Of a DNA stretch of 64,000 bases, positions 34,531 to 41,806 are shown in pieces (the stretch's first letter is position 1; the number at the start of each line of letters is the position of its first letter). The notes beneath the pieces are model-generated. The model searched no databases. It was not told the origin of the DNA and saw nothing but the letters and a program-made list of their open reading frames with translations. Position numbers and translations under genes: made by a program. Source of the DNA: Rathayibacter sp. VKM Ac-2857 (GTDB lineage Bacteria > Actinomycetota > Actinomycetes > Actinomycetales > Microbacteriaceae); the NCBI RefSeq assembly GCF_013205025.1, contig NZ_JABMLE010000001.1:620001-684000 (forward strand), given 5' to 3'.

Positions 34531-35026
34531 CGGCCTTGATCGTCTCGACGGCGTCGTTGAAGCCGCCGGAGGTGAGCGAGGAGCCGGAGACCTTGGTCAC
34601 GTCGAGCTCGTCGAGGCTCTTGCCGACGACCTCGCCCGAGATGCCGCTGGCGAAGCGGCTCTGGTACTCCTGGCCGGTCGGGTTCTCGGACTCGGGGGTC
34701 ACGGTGACCGCGGTGACGACGCCGGACTCGAGCGTCAGCGAGACGCCGACCGACTCGTTGCCGCCGGGCGAGGTGTAGGAGCCGTCGGCCTCGTAGGTGC
34801 CGTCGGCGTAGGCGCCCGTCGCGGCGGAGCCGGTCGAGTCCGTGCCGGTCGACTCGGAGGAGGCGCTGGAGGTCGCGGCGGGCGCACTGGTCGCGGCGGC
34901 GCTCGAGCCGGCGTCCTCGGTCCCGGCGGTGGCGGTGCTCGAGCAGGCGGCGAGGGCGGCGAGGGTGCCTGCTCCGGCGAGGAGGGTGAGGGCGTAGCGG
35001 ACGGGAGTCGTGGTCTTCGCGATCAT
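34517..35026 (-). CDS. FMN-binding domain lipoprotein
   Basis: The 169-residue protein has a lipoprotein signal ending LAALAAC (Cys28), a Ser/Ala/Thr-rich wall-spanning linker (residues 29-72) and one FMN_bind domain (73-169). The flavinylation site is VSGSSLTSGG (146-155), in which Ser150 replaces the usual Thr of SGAT. It is the likely substrate of the co-encoded ApbE and would carry covalent FMN outside the membrane. The ribosome-binding site AGGAGA precedes the ATG. TAGCGT at 35069-35074 is a plausible -10. Confidence 0.9.
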   Translation of the reverse strand: MIAKTTTPVRYALTLLAGAGTLAALAACSSTATAGTEDAGSSAAATSAPAATSSASSESTGTDSTGSAATGAYADGTYEADGSYTSPGGNESVGVSLTLESGVVTAVTVTPESENPTGQEYQSRFASGISGEVVGKSLDELDVTKVSGSSLTSGGFNDAVETIKADAAA

Positions 35027-35068
35027 GTCTGTTCTCCTGAGTGGGGGGCGGACGCGGCTGTCGTCCCG

Positions 35069-35074
35069 ACGCTA
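35069..35074 (-). promoter_or_regulatory. Candidate -10 box of the flavin electron-transfer operon
   Basis: TAGCGT on the minus strand leaves a 42-nt leader that contains the AGGAGA site. Confidence 0.4.
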
Positions 35075-35180
35075 GGGCCGGGAGCCATGAGGTTCCGATG
35101 AGGCGGCTGTGCGGCTCCGATGCCCGGATCGCGCGGGGAGGCCGCCTCTCCTGGGACAACGGCGCGGGCACGCGATCGGT

Positions 35181-36029
35181 TCAGTTCAGGAGTCGCGCGA
35201 CGACGCCGGGCAGCTGCTCGGCGATGTCGAGGGCGGCGATCGGTCCGCCTCCTGAGGCTGCGGCACCGGCCTGCGCGTGCAGGACGGCCGCGGCGGCGGC
35301 GACCGCCGCGAGGTCCTCGTCGCCGAGCGTCGCGCCCCGGCTCTCGGCGTCCGCGGCCCGGCCGGCCAGCAGCGCGCCGAGGACTCCGCCGAGCACGTCG
35401 CCGCTGCCCGCCGTCGCCAGCCAGGGCGTCGACCCGCTGACCTCGTGGCTGACGCTCCCCGAGACCACGTGCGTGGTGCTGCCCTTGAGCAGCACGCAGA
35501 CCCCGAACCGCTCCGCCGCCCGGCGCGCCCACCCACCGGCGTCGGCGGCGATCGCGGCCGCGTCGACGTCCACCCCGGCGCGCGAGAGCAGGCCCGCCAG
35601 CTCGCGGTAGTGCGGAGTGACGACCACCGGCCCGCGGGCCTCGTCGATCAGGTCGAGCGCGCCCGCGTCGAGCACCACGGGGACCCCCGAGTGCAGCGGC
35701 TCGAGCAGGGCGGCGCGCTCGCCCGCCGAGCGGTCGTCCGCGCTCGTTCCCGAGCCGAGGAGCCAGGCCTGCACCCGTCCGGGCGAGGTGACGACCTCCG
35801 GCCGACGCGCGAGCACGAGAGCGGACGGCCGCTCGGGCCCGAGGTAGCGCACCATGCCGAGACCGGTGCGCACCGCCGCCTCGACCCCGAGCACCGCGGC
35901 GCCCGGGTACCGCTCGGACCCGGTCGCGATCCCGAGCACCCCGCGGCTGTACTTGTCGTCGTCCGCGCGCGGCACCCGCACGGCCAGTGCCGCCTCCGCG
36001 AGCCCGAACTCCCTCTGCCCATCCGTCAT
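35181..36029 (-). CDS. nnrD: ADP-dependent NAD(P)H-hydrate dehydratase
   Basis: The 282-residue ribokinase-fold enzyme has YSRGVLGIATGSERYPGAAVLG, a central LDAGALDLI, PHYRELAGLL, and the catalytic GSGDVLGGVLGALLAG. It repairs hydrated NAD(P)HX using ADP. It lacks the N-terminal NnrE epimerase domain found in fused versions. The ATG follows TAGGCT by 6 nt (leaderless). It is not clearly part of the flavin operon, which has its own promoter downstream. Confidence 0.92.
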   Translation of the reverse strand: MTDGQREFGLAEAALAVRVPRADDDKYSRGVLGIATGSERYPGAAVLGVEAAVRTGLGMVRYLGPERPSALVLARRPEVVTSPGRVQAWLLGSGTSADDRSAGERAALLEPLHSGVPVVLDAGALDLIDEARGPVVVTPHYRELAGLLSRAGVDVDAAAIAADAGGWARRAAERFGVCVLLKGSTTHVVSGSVSHEVSGSTPWLATAGSGDVLGGVLGALLAGRAADAESRGATLGDEDLAAVAAAAAVLHAQAGAAASGGGPIAALDIAEQLPGVVARLLN

Positions 36030-36035
36030 GCCGCC

Positions 36036-36041
36036 AGCCTA
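36036..36041 (-). promoter_or_regulatory. -10 box of nnrD (leaderless)
   Basis: TAGGCT on the minus strand ends 6 nt before the ATG at 36029. Confidence 0.5.
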
Positions 36042-36157
36042 GGTCGCACCCCCGACGCCGCCCTCCGCGAGATCCACCCGCAGCAGAACCTCGTCACCCG
36101 CGCGCCTGCTGACGCCTGGTCTCCTAGGGAAAGATCACCTCATACGTAGGGGAGAAC

Positions 36158-36287
36158 CATGCTGATCGAGTAGCCCGCGGAGCGGGCGTATCGAGATCCA
36201 CCACCGTCAGCACGTGAGTCTGCAGACCCGCCCTGGCTGGCGACGGCGGGTCTCGATACGCCCCTGCGGGGCTACTCGACCAGCATG
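36158..36287. repeat. BIME-like palindromic repeat cluster 4 (Z-, Y+)
   Basis: Copies lie at 36158-36202 (-, Z, stem GCCCGC/GCGGGC) and 36248-36287 (+, Y, stem GCCCC/GGGGC). They are joined by a 45-nt spacer containing GAGTCTGCAGACC, also present in cluster 1. It lies between the tandem minus-strand genes CNNM (ending at 36566) and nnrD, where reading on the minus strand runs from CNNM through its terminator structure to this cluster. Confidence 0.9.
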
Positions 36288-36289
36288 AA

Positions 36290-36450
36290 GGGCCGGCGAC
36301 GCTGCCCCCGCAGCCGGCGACGCTGCCGCCGTGAAGCCCAGCCGGCGAAGCCGCTGCCATCCCACCGCAGTCGGCGAAGCCGCTGCCGCCCACCGCAGCC
36401 GGCGAAGCCGCTGCCGCCCACCGCAGCCGGCGAAGCCGCTGCCCCCCTCG
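36290..36450. repeat. 28-bp tandem repeat array, about six units
   Basis: Units built on CAGCCGGCGAAGCCGCTGCC begin at 36311, 36339, 36368, 36396 and 36424 (28 or 29 bp apart), with a degenerate unit at 36290. The first two are the most diverged. There are no spacers, so it is not a CRISPR array. No coding frame with recognisable motifs spans it. Confidence 0.8.
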
Positions 36451-36459
36451 CCAGAAGTG

Positions 36460-36567
36460 GAGGCGCGGGCCGGGGAGGTGGTGATCGCAAGGCGGAGGAG
36501 GGAGCGATACCGGCGGTATCGCGACCGACGACAACGCCGCGAGCGCCGCCTCCCCGGCCCGCGCCTC
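36460..36567. repeat. Nested inverted repeat overlapping the CNNM stop codon
   Basis: Perfect 19-bp arms at 36460-36478 and 36549-36567 enclose a central perfect palindrome, GCGATACC-GGC-GGTATCGC, at 36504-36522. The right arm reaches into the stop codon of the 36566-37609 gene, so the structure forms at the end of that message and may act as a terminator. Confidence 0.75.
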
Positions 36568-37609
36568 AGCGGCGGGTGGCGTCGTCGACTTCGCCGACCA
36601 ACTCCTCGATGATGTCCTCGAGGAAGAGGACGCCGGTGGCCCGGCCCTGCTCGTCGAAGGCACGGGCCAGGTGCGCGCCGGTGCGGCGCATGATCGCGAG
36701 GGCGTCCTCGAGGTCGGTGGCCTCGAAGATCGAGGCGAGCTGGCGGATCCGCTTGGCCGGAATGGGCAGGCGGAACTTCGGCCCCTCGGTGTCGCCGTCG
36801 AGGTCGAGCACGTCCTTGAGGTGGATGTACCCCTCGGGCTGCCCGTCCTCGCCGAGCACGACGTAGCGCGAGAAGCCGTGCTTCGCGACGGCGCGCTCCA
36901 CGTCGGCCGGCGACGCTCCGGCGGGGAGGCTGACGATCCCGTCGAGCGGCAGCGCCACGTCGTGCACCTTCTTCTCGGTGAACTCGAACGCGGCGAGGAG
37001 GGTGCCGTTGCTGCGCAGCGTCCCCTCGCGGGTCGACTGGTCGACGATCGTCTGCACCTCCTCGAGCGTGAAGGTGCTGTTCGCCTCGTCCTTCGGCTCG
37101 ACCCGGAAGAGCCGCAGCACCCCGTTCGAGATCGCGTTGAGCGCGACGATGATCGGGCTGATCACGCGCGCGATCGCGACGAGCGGCGGCGCGAGCAGCA
37201 GGACGGCCCGGTCCGGCATCGAGAACGAGATGTTCTTCGGCACCATCTCGCCCAGCACGACGTGCAGGAACGACACGATCACCAGCGTGATCACGAACGC
37301 GACCGTGCCGGAGAACTCGTCCGGGATGCCGACCGCGTGCAGCGGCACCTCGAGCAGGTGGTGGATCGCCGGCTCGCTGACGTTGAGGATCAGCAGCGAG
37401 CAGACGGTGATGCCGAGCTGGGTCGTCGCCAGCATCAGCGTGGCGTGCTCCATCGCGGCGAGCGCGGTGATCGCGCTGCGGCGGCCGCTCTCGGCGAGGG
37501 GCTCGATCTGCGAGCGGCGCGCGGAGATGACCGCGAACTCCGCTCCGACGAAGAAGGCGTTCGCGGCGAGCAGCACCACGAGCCAGGCGATTCCTGCCCA
37601 GTCACTCAT
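36566..37609 (-). CDS. Hemolysin-family CNNM/CBS-pair membrane protein (second paralogue)
   Basis: The 347-residue protein has a CNNM (DUF21) membrane domain with three to four helices (residues 1-190, containing FFVGAEFAVISARRSQIEPL and LGEMVPKNISF). A CBS pair follows (190-347), and there is no C-terminal CorC_HlyC domain. CNNM proteins are implicated in Mg2+ or Co2+ efflux/homeostasis. The gene overlaps its longer paralogue by 8 nt and has an AGGAGG site before the ATG. Confidence 0.9.
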   Translation of the reverse strand: MSDWAGIAWLVVLLAANAFFVGAEFAVISARRSQIEPLAESGRRSAITALAAMEHATLMLATTQLGITVCSLLILNVSEPAIHHLLEVPLHAVGIPDEFSGTVAFVITLVIVSFLHVVLGEMVPKNISFSMPDRAVLLLAPPLVAIARVISPIIVALNAISNGVLRLFRVEPKDEANSTFTLEEVQTIVDQSTREGTLRSNGTLLAAFEFTEKKVHDVALPLDGIVSLPAGASPADVERAVAKHGFSRYVVLGEDGQPEGYIHLKDVLDLDGDTEGPKFRLPIPAKRIRQLASIFEATDLEDALAIMRRTGAHLARAFDEQGRATGVLFLEDIIEELVGEVDDATRR

Positions 37610-38978
37610 GGTCGGCCTCCTGGCGTCCTCGGTGCGGTCGGCCGACGTCGGCGAGCGGGTCGGGGATGCCCTCGCCCGCCGCGTCCGGGTCGGGGGTGAA
37701 GCGGAGCCGGTCGATGCGCCGGCCGTCGAGCCGCTCGACGCGGAGCGAGCCGCCCTCGACGGGCACCTCGTCGCCGACGGCGGGCAGGCGGCCGAGCTCG
37801 CTCATCACGAAGCCGGCGACCGTCTCGTACGGCCCCTCCTCCGGGATGACGACGCCGGCGCGGTCGCGGACCTCGTCGGGCCGGAGCATGCCGGGGAAGG
37901 TGGTGGAGCCGGGCAGCTTGACGACGTCGGGGCGCGAGCGGTCGTGCTCGTCCGCCACCTCGCCGACGAGCTCCTCGACGAGGTCCTCGAGCGTCGCCAC
38001 GCCCGCCGTTCCGCCGTACTCGTCGACGACGACGGCGAGCTGGAAGCCGCGGCCGCGCAGCTCGGTGAGCAGCACGTCGAGCTTCATCGTCTCGGGCACC
38101 CGCAGCGGCTCGGAGCGCAGCGCGGTGACGGGCACCTCGGAGCGCTTGCCGCGCGGCACCGCGACCGCCTGCTTGACGTGCACGACGCCGACGATGTCGT
38201 CGATGTCGTCGTCCGTGATCGGGAAGCGCGAGAGGCCGGTGGTCCGCGCGAGGTCGAGGACGTCCTGCGCGGTGCTGGAGCGCTCGAGCGTCGAGAGCCG
38301 CAGCCGCGGCGTCATCACGTCGCCGGCCGAGAGCGCGGAGAAGCGGAGGGTGCGCCCGAGCAGGTCGGCCGTGTCCTCCTCGAGCAGTCCGGCGCTCGCG
38401 GAGTGCCGCACCAGGCTCGAGAGCTCCTCGGCGCTGCGGGCGCCCGAGAGCTCCTCCTTCGGCTCGATGCCGGCCAGGCGGAGCAGGGCGTTGGCGCTGC
38501 CGTTGAGCAGCGCGACGGCCGGGCGGAAGACGGTGGTGAACGCGGTCTGGATCGGCACGACCAGCTTCGCCGTCGCGCGCGGCAGCGCCAGAGCGAAGTT
38601 CTTCGGCACCAGCTCGCCGAGGATCATCGACAGCAGCGTCGCGATGACGATGGCGAGCACCGTCATGATCGGCGTGAGCACCTCGTCCGGGATGCCGAGG
38701 CCGCCGAACGGCACCCGCAGCAGCGACGAGAGCGCCGGCTCCATCGTGTAGCCGGTCAGCAGCGTCGTCAGCGTGATGCCGAGCTGGGCGCTGGAGAGAT
38801 GCGTCGAGGTGACGCGGAGTGCGGCGATCGTCATGCCGAGGCGGGTCTCGCCGCGGTCGCGGCGGGCCTCGAGGTCGGCGCGGTCGAGGTTCACCAGGGC
38901 GAACTCGCTGGCGACGAACACGCCGGTGCCGAGCGTCAGCAGCAGGCCGACGCCGAGCAGGAGCCACTCAGTGCCCAC
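37602..38978 (-). CDS. Hemolysin-family CNNM/CBS/CorC_HlyC membrane protein (first paralogue)
   Basis: The 458-residue protein has a CNNM domain (1-200; FVASEFALVNLDRADLEARR, ILGELVPKNFALALP), a CBS pair with VDEYGGTAGVATLEDLVEELVG, and a C-terminal CorC_HlyC domain. The GTG at 38978 is chosen because GGAGGTGATC, fully complementary to the 16S rRNA 3' end, lies 4 nt upstream; an in-frame GTG at 38987 lies within that site. It forms a translationally coupled pair with the second paralogue, close to corA. Confidence 0.91.
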   Translation of the reverse strand: MGTEWLLLGVGLLLTLGTGVFVASEFALVNLDRADLEARRDRGETRLGMTIAALRVTSTHLSSAQLGITLTTLLTGYTMEPALSSLLRVPFGGLGIPDEVLTPIMTVLAIVIATLLSMILGELVPKNFALALPRATAKLVVPIQTAFTTVFRPAVALLNGSANALLRLAGIEPKEELSGARSAEELSSLVRHSASAGLLEEDTADLLGRTLRFSALSAGDVMTPRLRLSTLERSSTAQDVLDLARTTGLSRFPITDDDIDDIVGVVHVKQAVAVPRGKRSEVPVTALRSEPLRVPETMKLDVLLTELRGRGFQLAVVVDEYGGTAGVATLEDLVEELVGEVADEHDRSRPDVVKLPGSTTFPGMLRPDEVRDRAGVVIPEEGPYETVAGFVMSELGRLPAVGDEVPVEGGSLRVERLDGRRIDRLRFTPDPDAAGEGIPDPLADVGRPHRGRQEADHE

Positions 38979-39126
38979 GGGGATCACCTCCGGCGAGGAG
39001 GAGGCCGCTCAGGAGGACCGGGATCGAGGAGTGCCGGACGAGCCGGCGCGAGGGCGGATGCGCAGAAGGGGGGTCGTCCATTGTGGCGTCGAGTCTAGCG
39101 GGAGGACCGCCGCCGCAGAACTGCCC

Positions 39127-40146
39127 TCAGAGCCACTTCTTGCGCTTGAACACGGCGTAGAGCACGAAGCCGAAGACCAGCATCAACCCGATCGCCCACG
39201 GATAGCCGAGCCGCCAGTGCAGCTCCGGCATGTCGTCGAAGTTCATGCCGTAGATCCCGGCGACGAGCGTCGGCGCGAACAGGATCGCGGCCCACGACGA
39301 GATCTTCCGCACCACGTCGTTCTGCGCGAGCCCGGTCTCGGTCTGCCGGCGCGAGACCAGGGTCGAGTGCACGGTCAGCGCCTTGTCGAGGATCGCCCGC
39401 AGCGCGTCGACCGCCTCCGTCACCCGGATGGTGTGGTCGAGCACGTCGCGGAGCGACCGGTGCAGCTCGACGTGGTCGAGCGTCGCGTCGGCGCCCGGAG
39501 CCGCGTCCGGCGCCTCGGCGAGCTCGCGCAGCAGCGCCGTCAGCGGCTGGACCGAGCGCTGGAAGTGGATGACCTCGCGGGAGAGCCGGTAGATGCGCTC
39601 CGAGAGGCCGTCGTCGGTGCCGTCGCCGAAGAGCTGGTCCTCGATCTCGTCGACGTCGCCCTGCACGCCGTGCACCACGGGCGCGTACTCGTCGACGACC
39701 TGGTCGAGGATCGCGTACAGCACCGCCTCCGGCCCGCGGGAGAGCAGCGCCGGATCCCCTTCGAGCCGCTTGCGCACCGCCGCGAGGTCCGGCGAGTCGG
39801 CGTGCCGGATGGTGACGACGAAGTCCGGCCCCACGAACACGTGCAGCTCGCCGAAGACGACCGTCTCGTCCGCGTCCACGTAGCGCGCGGGCCGCAGCAC
39901 CACGAACAGCCCGTCGTCGTAGCGCTCGAGCTTCGCCCGCTGGTGGCCGCTCAGCGCGTCCTCGACGGCGAGCGGATGGAGGCCGAACTCCTCGGCGACC
40001 GCCTCGACCTCCTCGCGGCTCGGGCGGTAGAGCCCGATCCACGCCATGCCGTGCTCGTCGCGCATCAGCTCGAAGGTGTCCTCGAGCGAGTCCGGGTTGC
40101 GGATGCGGTGACCGCCGACGTACACGGCGTTGTCGACGATCGTCAT
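39127..40146 (-). CDS. corA: Magnesium/cobalt transporter CorA
   Basis: The 339-residue protein has a long cytoplasmic funnel domain, then two C-terminal helices. The first ends in the selectivity motif GMNF (GIYGMNFDDMPELHW) and the basic tail is KRKKWL. It carries Mg2+ (or Co2+/Ni2+) inward as a pentamer. It lies 148 nt upstream of the CNNM pair on the same strand, giving an uptake-plus-CNNM locus. A TAGAAC-like -10 at 40154-40159 ends 7 nt before the ATG. Confidence 0.95.
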   Translation of the reverse strand: MTIVDNAVYVGGHRIRNPDSLEDTFELMRDEHGMAWIGLYRPSREEVEAVAEEFGLHPLAVEDALSGHQRAKLERYDDGLFVVLRPARYVDADETVVFGELHVFVGPDFVVTIRHADSPDLAAVRKRLEGDPALLSRGPEAVLYAILDQVVDEYAPVVHGVQGDVDEIEDQLFGDGTDDGLSERIYRLSREVIHFQRSVQPLTALLRELAEAPDAAPGADATLDHVELHRSLRDVLDHTIRVTEAVDALRAILDKALTVHSTLVSRRQTETGLAQNDVVRKISSWAAILFAPTLVAGIYGMNFDDMPELHWRLGYPWAIGLMLVFGFVLYAVFKRKKWL

Positions 40147-40153
40147 GCGCTCG

Positions 40154-40159
40154 GTTCTA
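40154..40159 (-). promoter_or_regulatory. Candidate -10 box of corA (leaderless)
   Basis: TAGAAC on the minus strand ends 7 nt before the ATG at 40146. The last base departs from TAnnnT. Confidence 0.3.
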
Positions 40160-40202
40160 GCACGCGCGCGCCGGGTGCCGGCTGACCGTCACCGGCTGAC
40201 CG

Positions 40203-41642
40203 TCACCAGCTGACCGGCAGCGCCTTGCCCTCCTCGTAGCCCGCCGCCGACTGCAGCCCGACCAGCGCGCGCTCGTGGAACTCGGCGACGCTGCGCGCCC
40301 CCGCGTAGGTGAAGGAGGAGCGCACCCCCGAGGTGATCATGTCGAGCAGGTCCTCGAGCGAGGGGCGCAGCGGGTCGAGGTAGATCTTCGACGACGAGAT
40401 GCCCTCGGCGAAGAGCCGCTTGCGGGTGAGCTCGTAGGGGTCGAGGCGGTCGAAGCGCTCCTGCACCGCCTTGGCCGAGGCCATCCCCCAGCTCTCCTTG
40501 TAGATCCGGCCGGCCGCGTCGCTGCGCAGCTCCCCCGGCGCCTCGATGGTGCCGGCGAACCAGGAGCCGATCATCACGGAGGCGGCGCCCGCCGCGAGCG
40601 CGAGCGCCACGTCGCGCGGGTAGCGCACGCCGCCGTCGGCCCAGACGTGCGCGCCGAGCTCGCGGGCCCGCTCCGCCGTCTCGAGCACCGCGGAGAACTG
40701 CGGCCGCCCGACCGCGGTCATCATCCGGGTGGTGCACATCGCGCCGGGGCCGACACCGACCTTGAGGATGTCCGCGCCCGCGTCGACGAGGTCGTGCACC
40801 GCGTCAGCGGTGACGATGTTGCCGGCGGCGATCGGCACGCCGAGCTTCAGCGCCGAGACGGTGCGCAGCGCGCGCAGCATCCCCTCCTGGTGACCGTGCG
40901 CCGTGTCGAGCACGAGCACGTCGACGCCCGCGGCGACGAGGGCGCGCGACTTGGCCGCGACGTCGCCGTTGATGCCCACCGCCGCGGCGATCCGGAGGCG
41001 CCCGTCAGCGTCCAGCGCCGGGTCGTAGATGGTCGAGCGCAGCGCGCCGGTGCGCGAGAGCGTGCCGACCAGCGCGCCGTGGTGCAGCACCGGGGCGAAG
41101 TCGAGATCGGCCGCGACCATCAGGTCGAAGGCCGCGCGCGCGGTGGGGACGTCGTCGGCGTCGATCGAGGCGGAGGCCCCGTGCACGAGGTCGCCGAGCC
41201 GGGCGTCCTCGAGGGCCGTCGCGAGCCGCGAGGCCGGGACGCAGCCGAGGATCGTGCCGTCCTCCTCCTGCACCACGAAGCCGTGGCCGGCGACGGCCGG
41301 AAGGATCGCGAGCGCCTCCTCGACCGTCGTCGACGGCGAGGCGGTGAGCGCGCCGGAGAAGGCGACCGGCTGGTCCTTCACCCAGCGGATCGCCGCATCG
41401 AGCTGCTGCAGCGGCAGGTCCTGCGGCAGGACGCCGAGCCCGCCGCGCCGGGCGAGAGTGGCCGCGAGCCGGGGGCCGGTGACCGAGTTCATGTTCGAGG
41501 AGACGATCGGGATGCTGGCTCCGGTGCCGTCACCGGGGGCGAGCGACACGTCGAGCCGGCTGGTCACCGAGGACCGGCCGGGTACGAGGAAGACGTCCGA
41601 GTAGGTGAGGTCGCCGGAGGGGGTTCCACCGTAGAAGCGCAT
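40203..41642 (-). CDS. guaB1: GuaB1 family IMP dehydrogenase-related protein (GMP reductase)
   Basis: The 479-residue TIM-barrel protein has an inserted CBS pair (about residues 95-210) and the catalytic cysteine loop VGVGPGAMCTTRMMTAVGRPQ. The start is DLTYSDVFLVPGRSSVTSR. In mycobacteria the GuaB1 protein acts as a GMP reductase regulated by nucleotides at its CBS domains rather than as IMP dehydrogenase. The ATG follows TAGCGT by 7 nt (leaderless). It is divergent from kgd. Confidence 0.92.
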   Translation of the reverse strand: MRFYGGTPSGDLTYSDVFLVPGRSSVTSRLDVSLAPGDGTGASIPIVSSNMNSVTGPRLAATLARRGGLGVLPQDLPLQQLDAAIRWVKDQPVAFSGALTASPSTTVEEALAILPAVAGHGFVVQEEDGTILGCVPASRLATALEDARLGDLVHGASASIDADDVPTARAAFDLMVAADLDFAPVLHHGALVGTLSRTGALRSTIYDPALDADGRLRIAAAVGINGDVAAKSRALVAAGVDVLVLDTAHGHQEGMLRALRTVSALKLGVPIAAGNIVTADAVHDLVDAGADILKVGVGPGAMCTTRMMTAVGRPQFSAVLETAERARELGAHVWADGGVRYPRDVALALAAGAASVMIGSWFAGTIEAPGELRSDAAGRIYKESWGMASAKAVQERFDRLDPYELTRKRLFAEGISSSKIYLDPLRPSLEDLLDMITSGVRSSFTYAGARSVAEFHERALVGLQSAAGYEEGKALPVSW

Positions 41643-41649
41643 GGAGACG

Positions 41650-41655
41650 ACGCTA
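41650..41655 (-). promoter_or_regulatory. -10 box of guaB1 (leaderless)
   Basis: TAGCGT on the minus strand ends 7 nt before the ATG at 41642. Confidence 0.5.
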
Positions 41656-41694
41656 CTCCGGCCCGCCTGGGGACGTTCGCCGGAGGATCCGGGC

Positions 41695-41700
41695 TAGGCT
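41695..41700 (+). promoter_or_regulatory. Candidate -10 box of kgd
   Basis: TAGGCT points toward kgd and would give a leader of about 100 nt. It lies 40 nt from the oppositely directed guaB1 -10 box. Confidence 0.4.
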
Positions 41701-41806
41701 TGACGACCGGGACGGGACCGGGCGACGACGCCCAGATGCGTGTCGGATGCGACGGTGCCGTCCGGATGATCGAGAACGAATCAACGGAGAGAGTGGGCGA
41801 TCGGCT

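Noticed and set aside
36290-36450. Possible CRISPR array
   Set aside because: The 28-bp units are contiguous with no spacers, and no cas genes are present. It is a simple tandem repeat.
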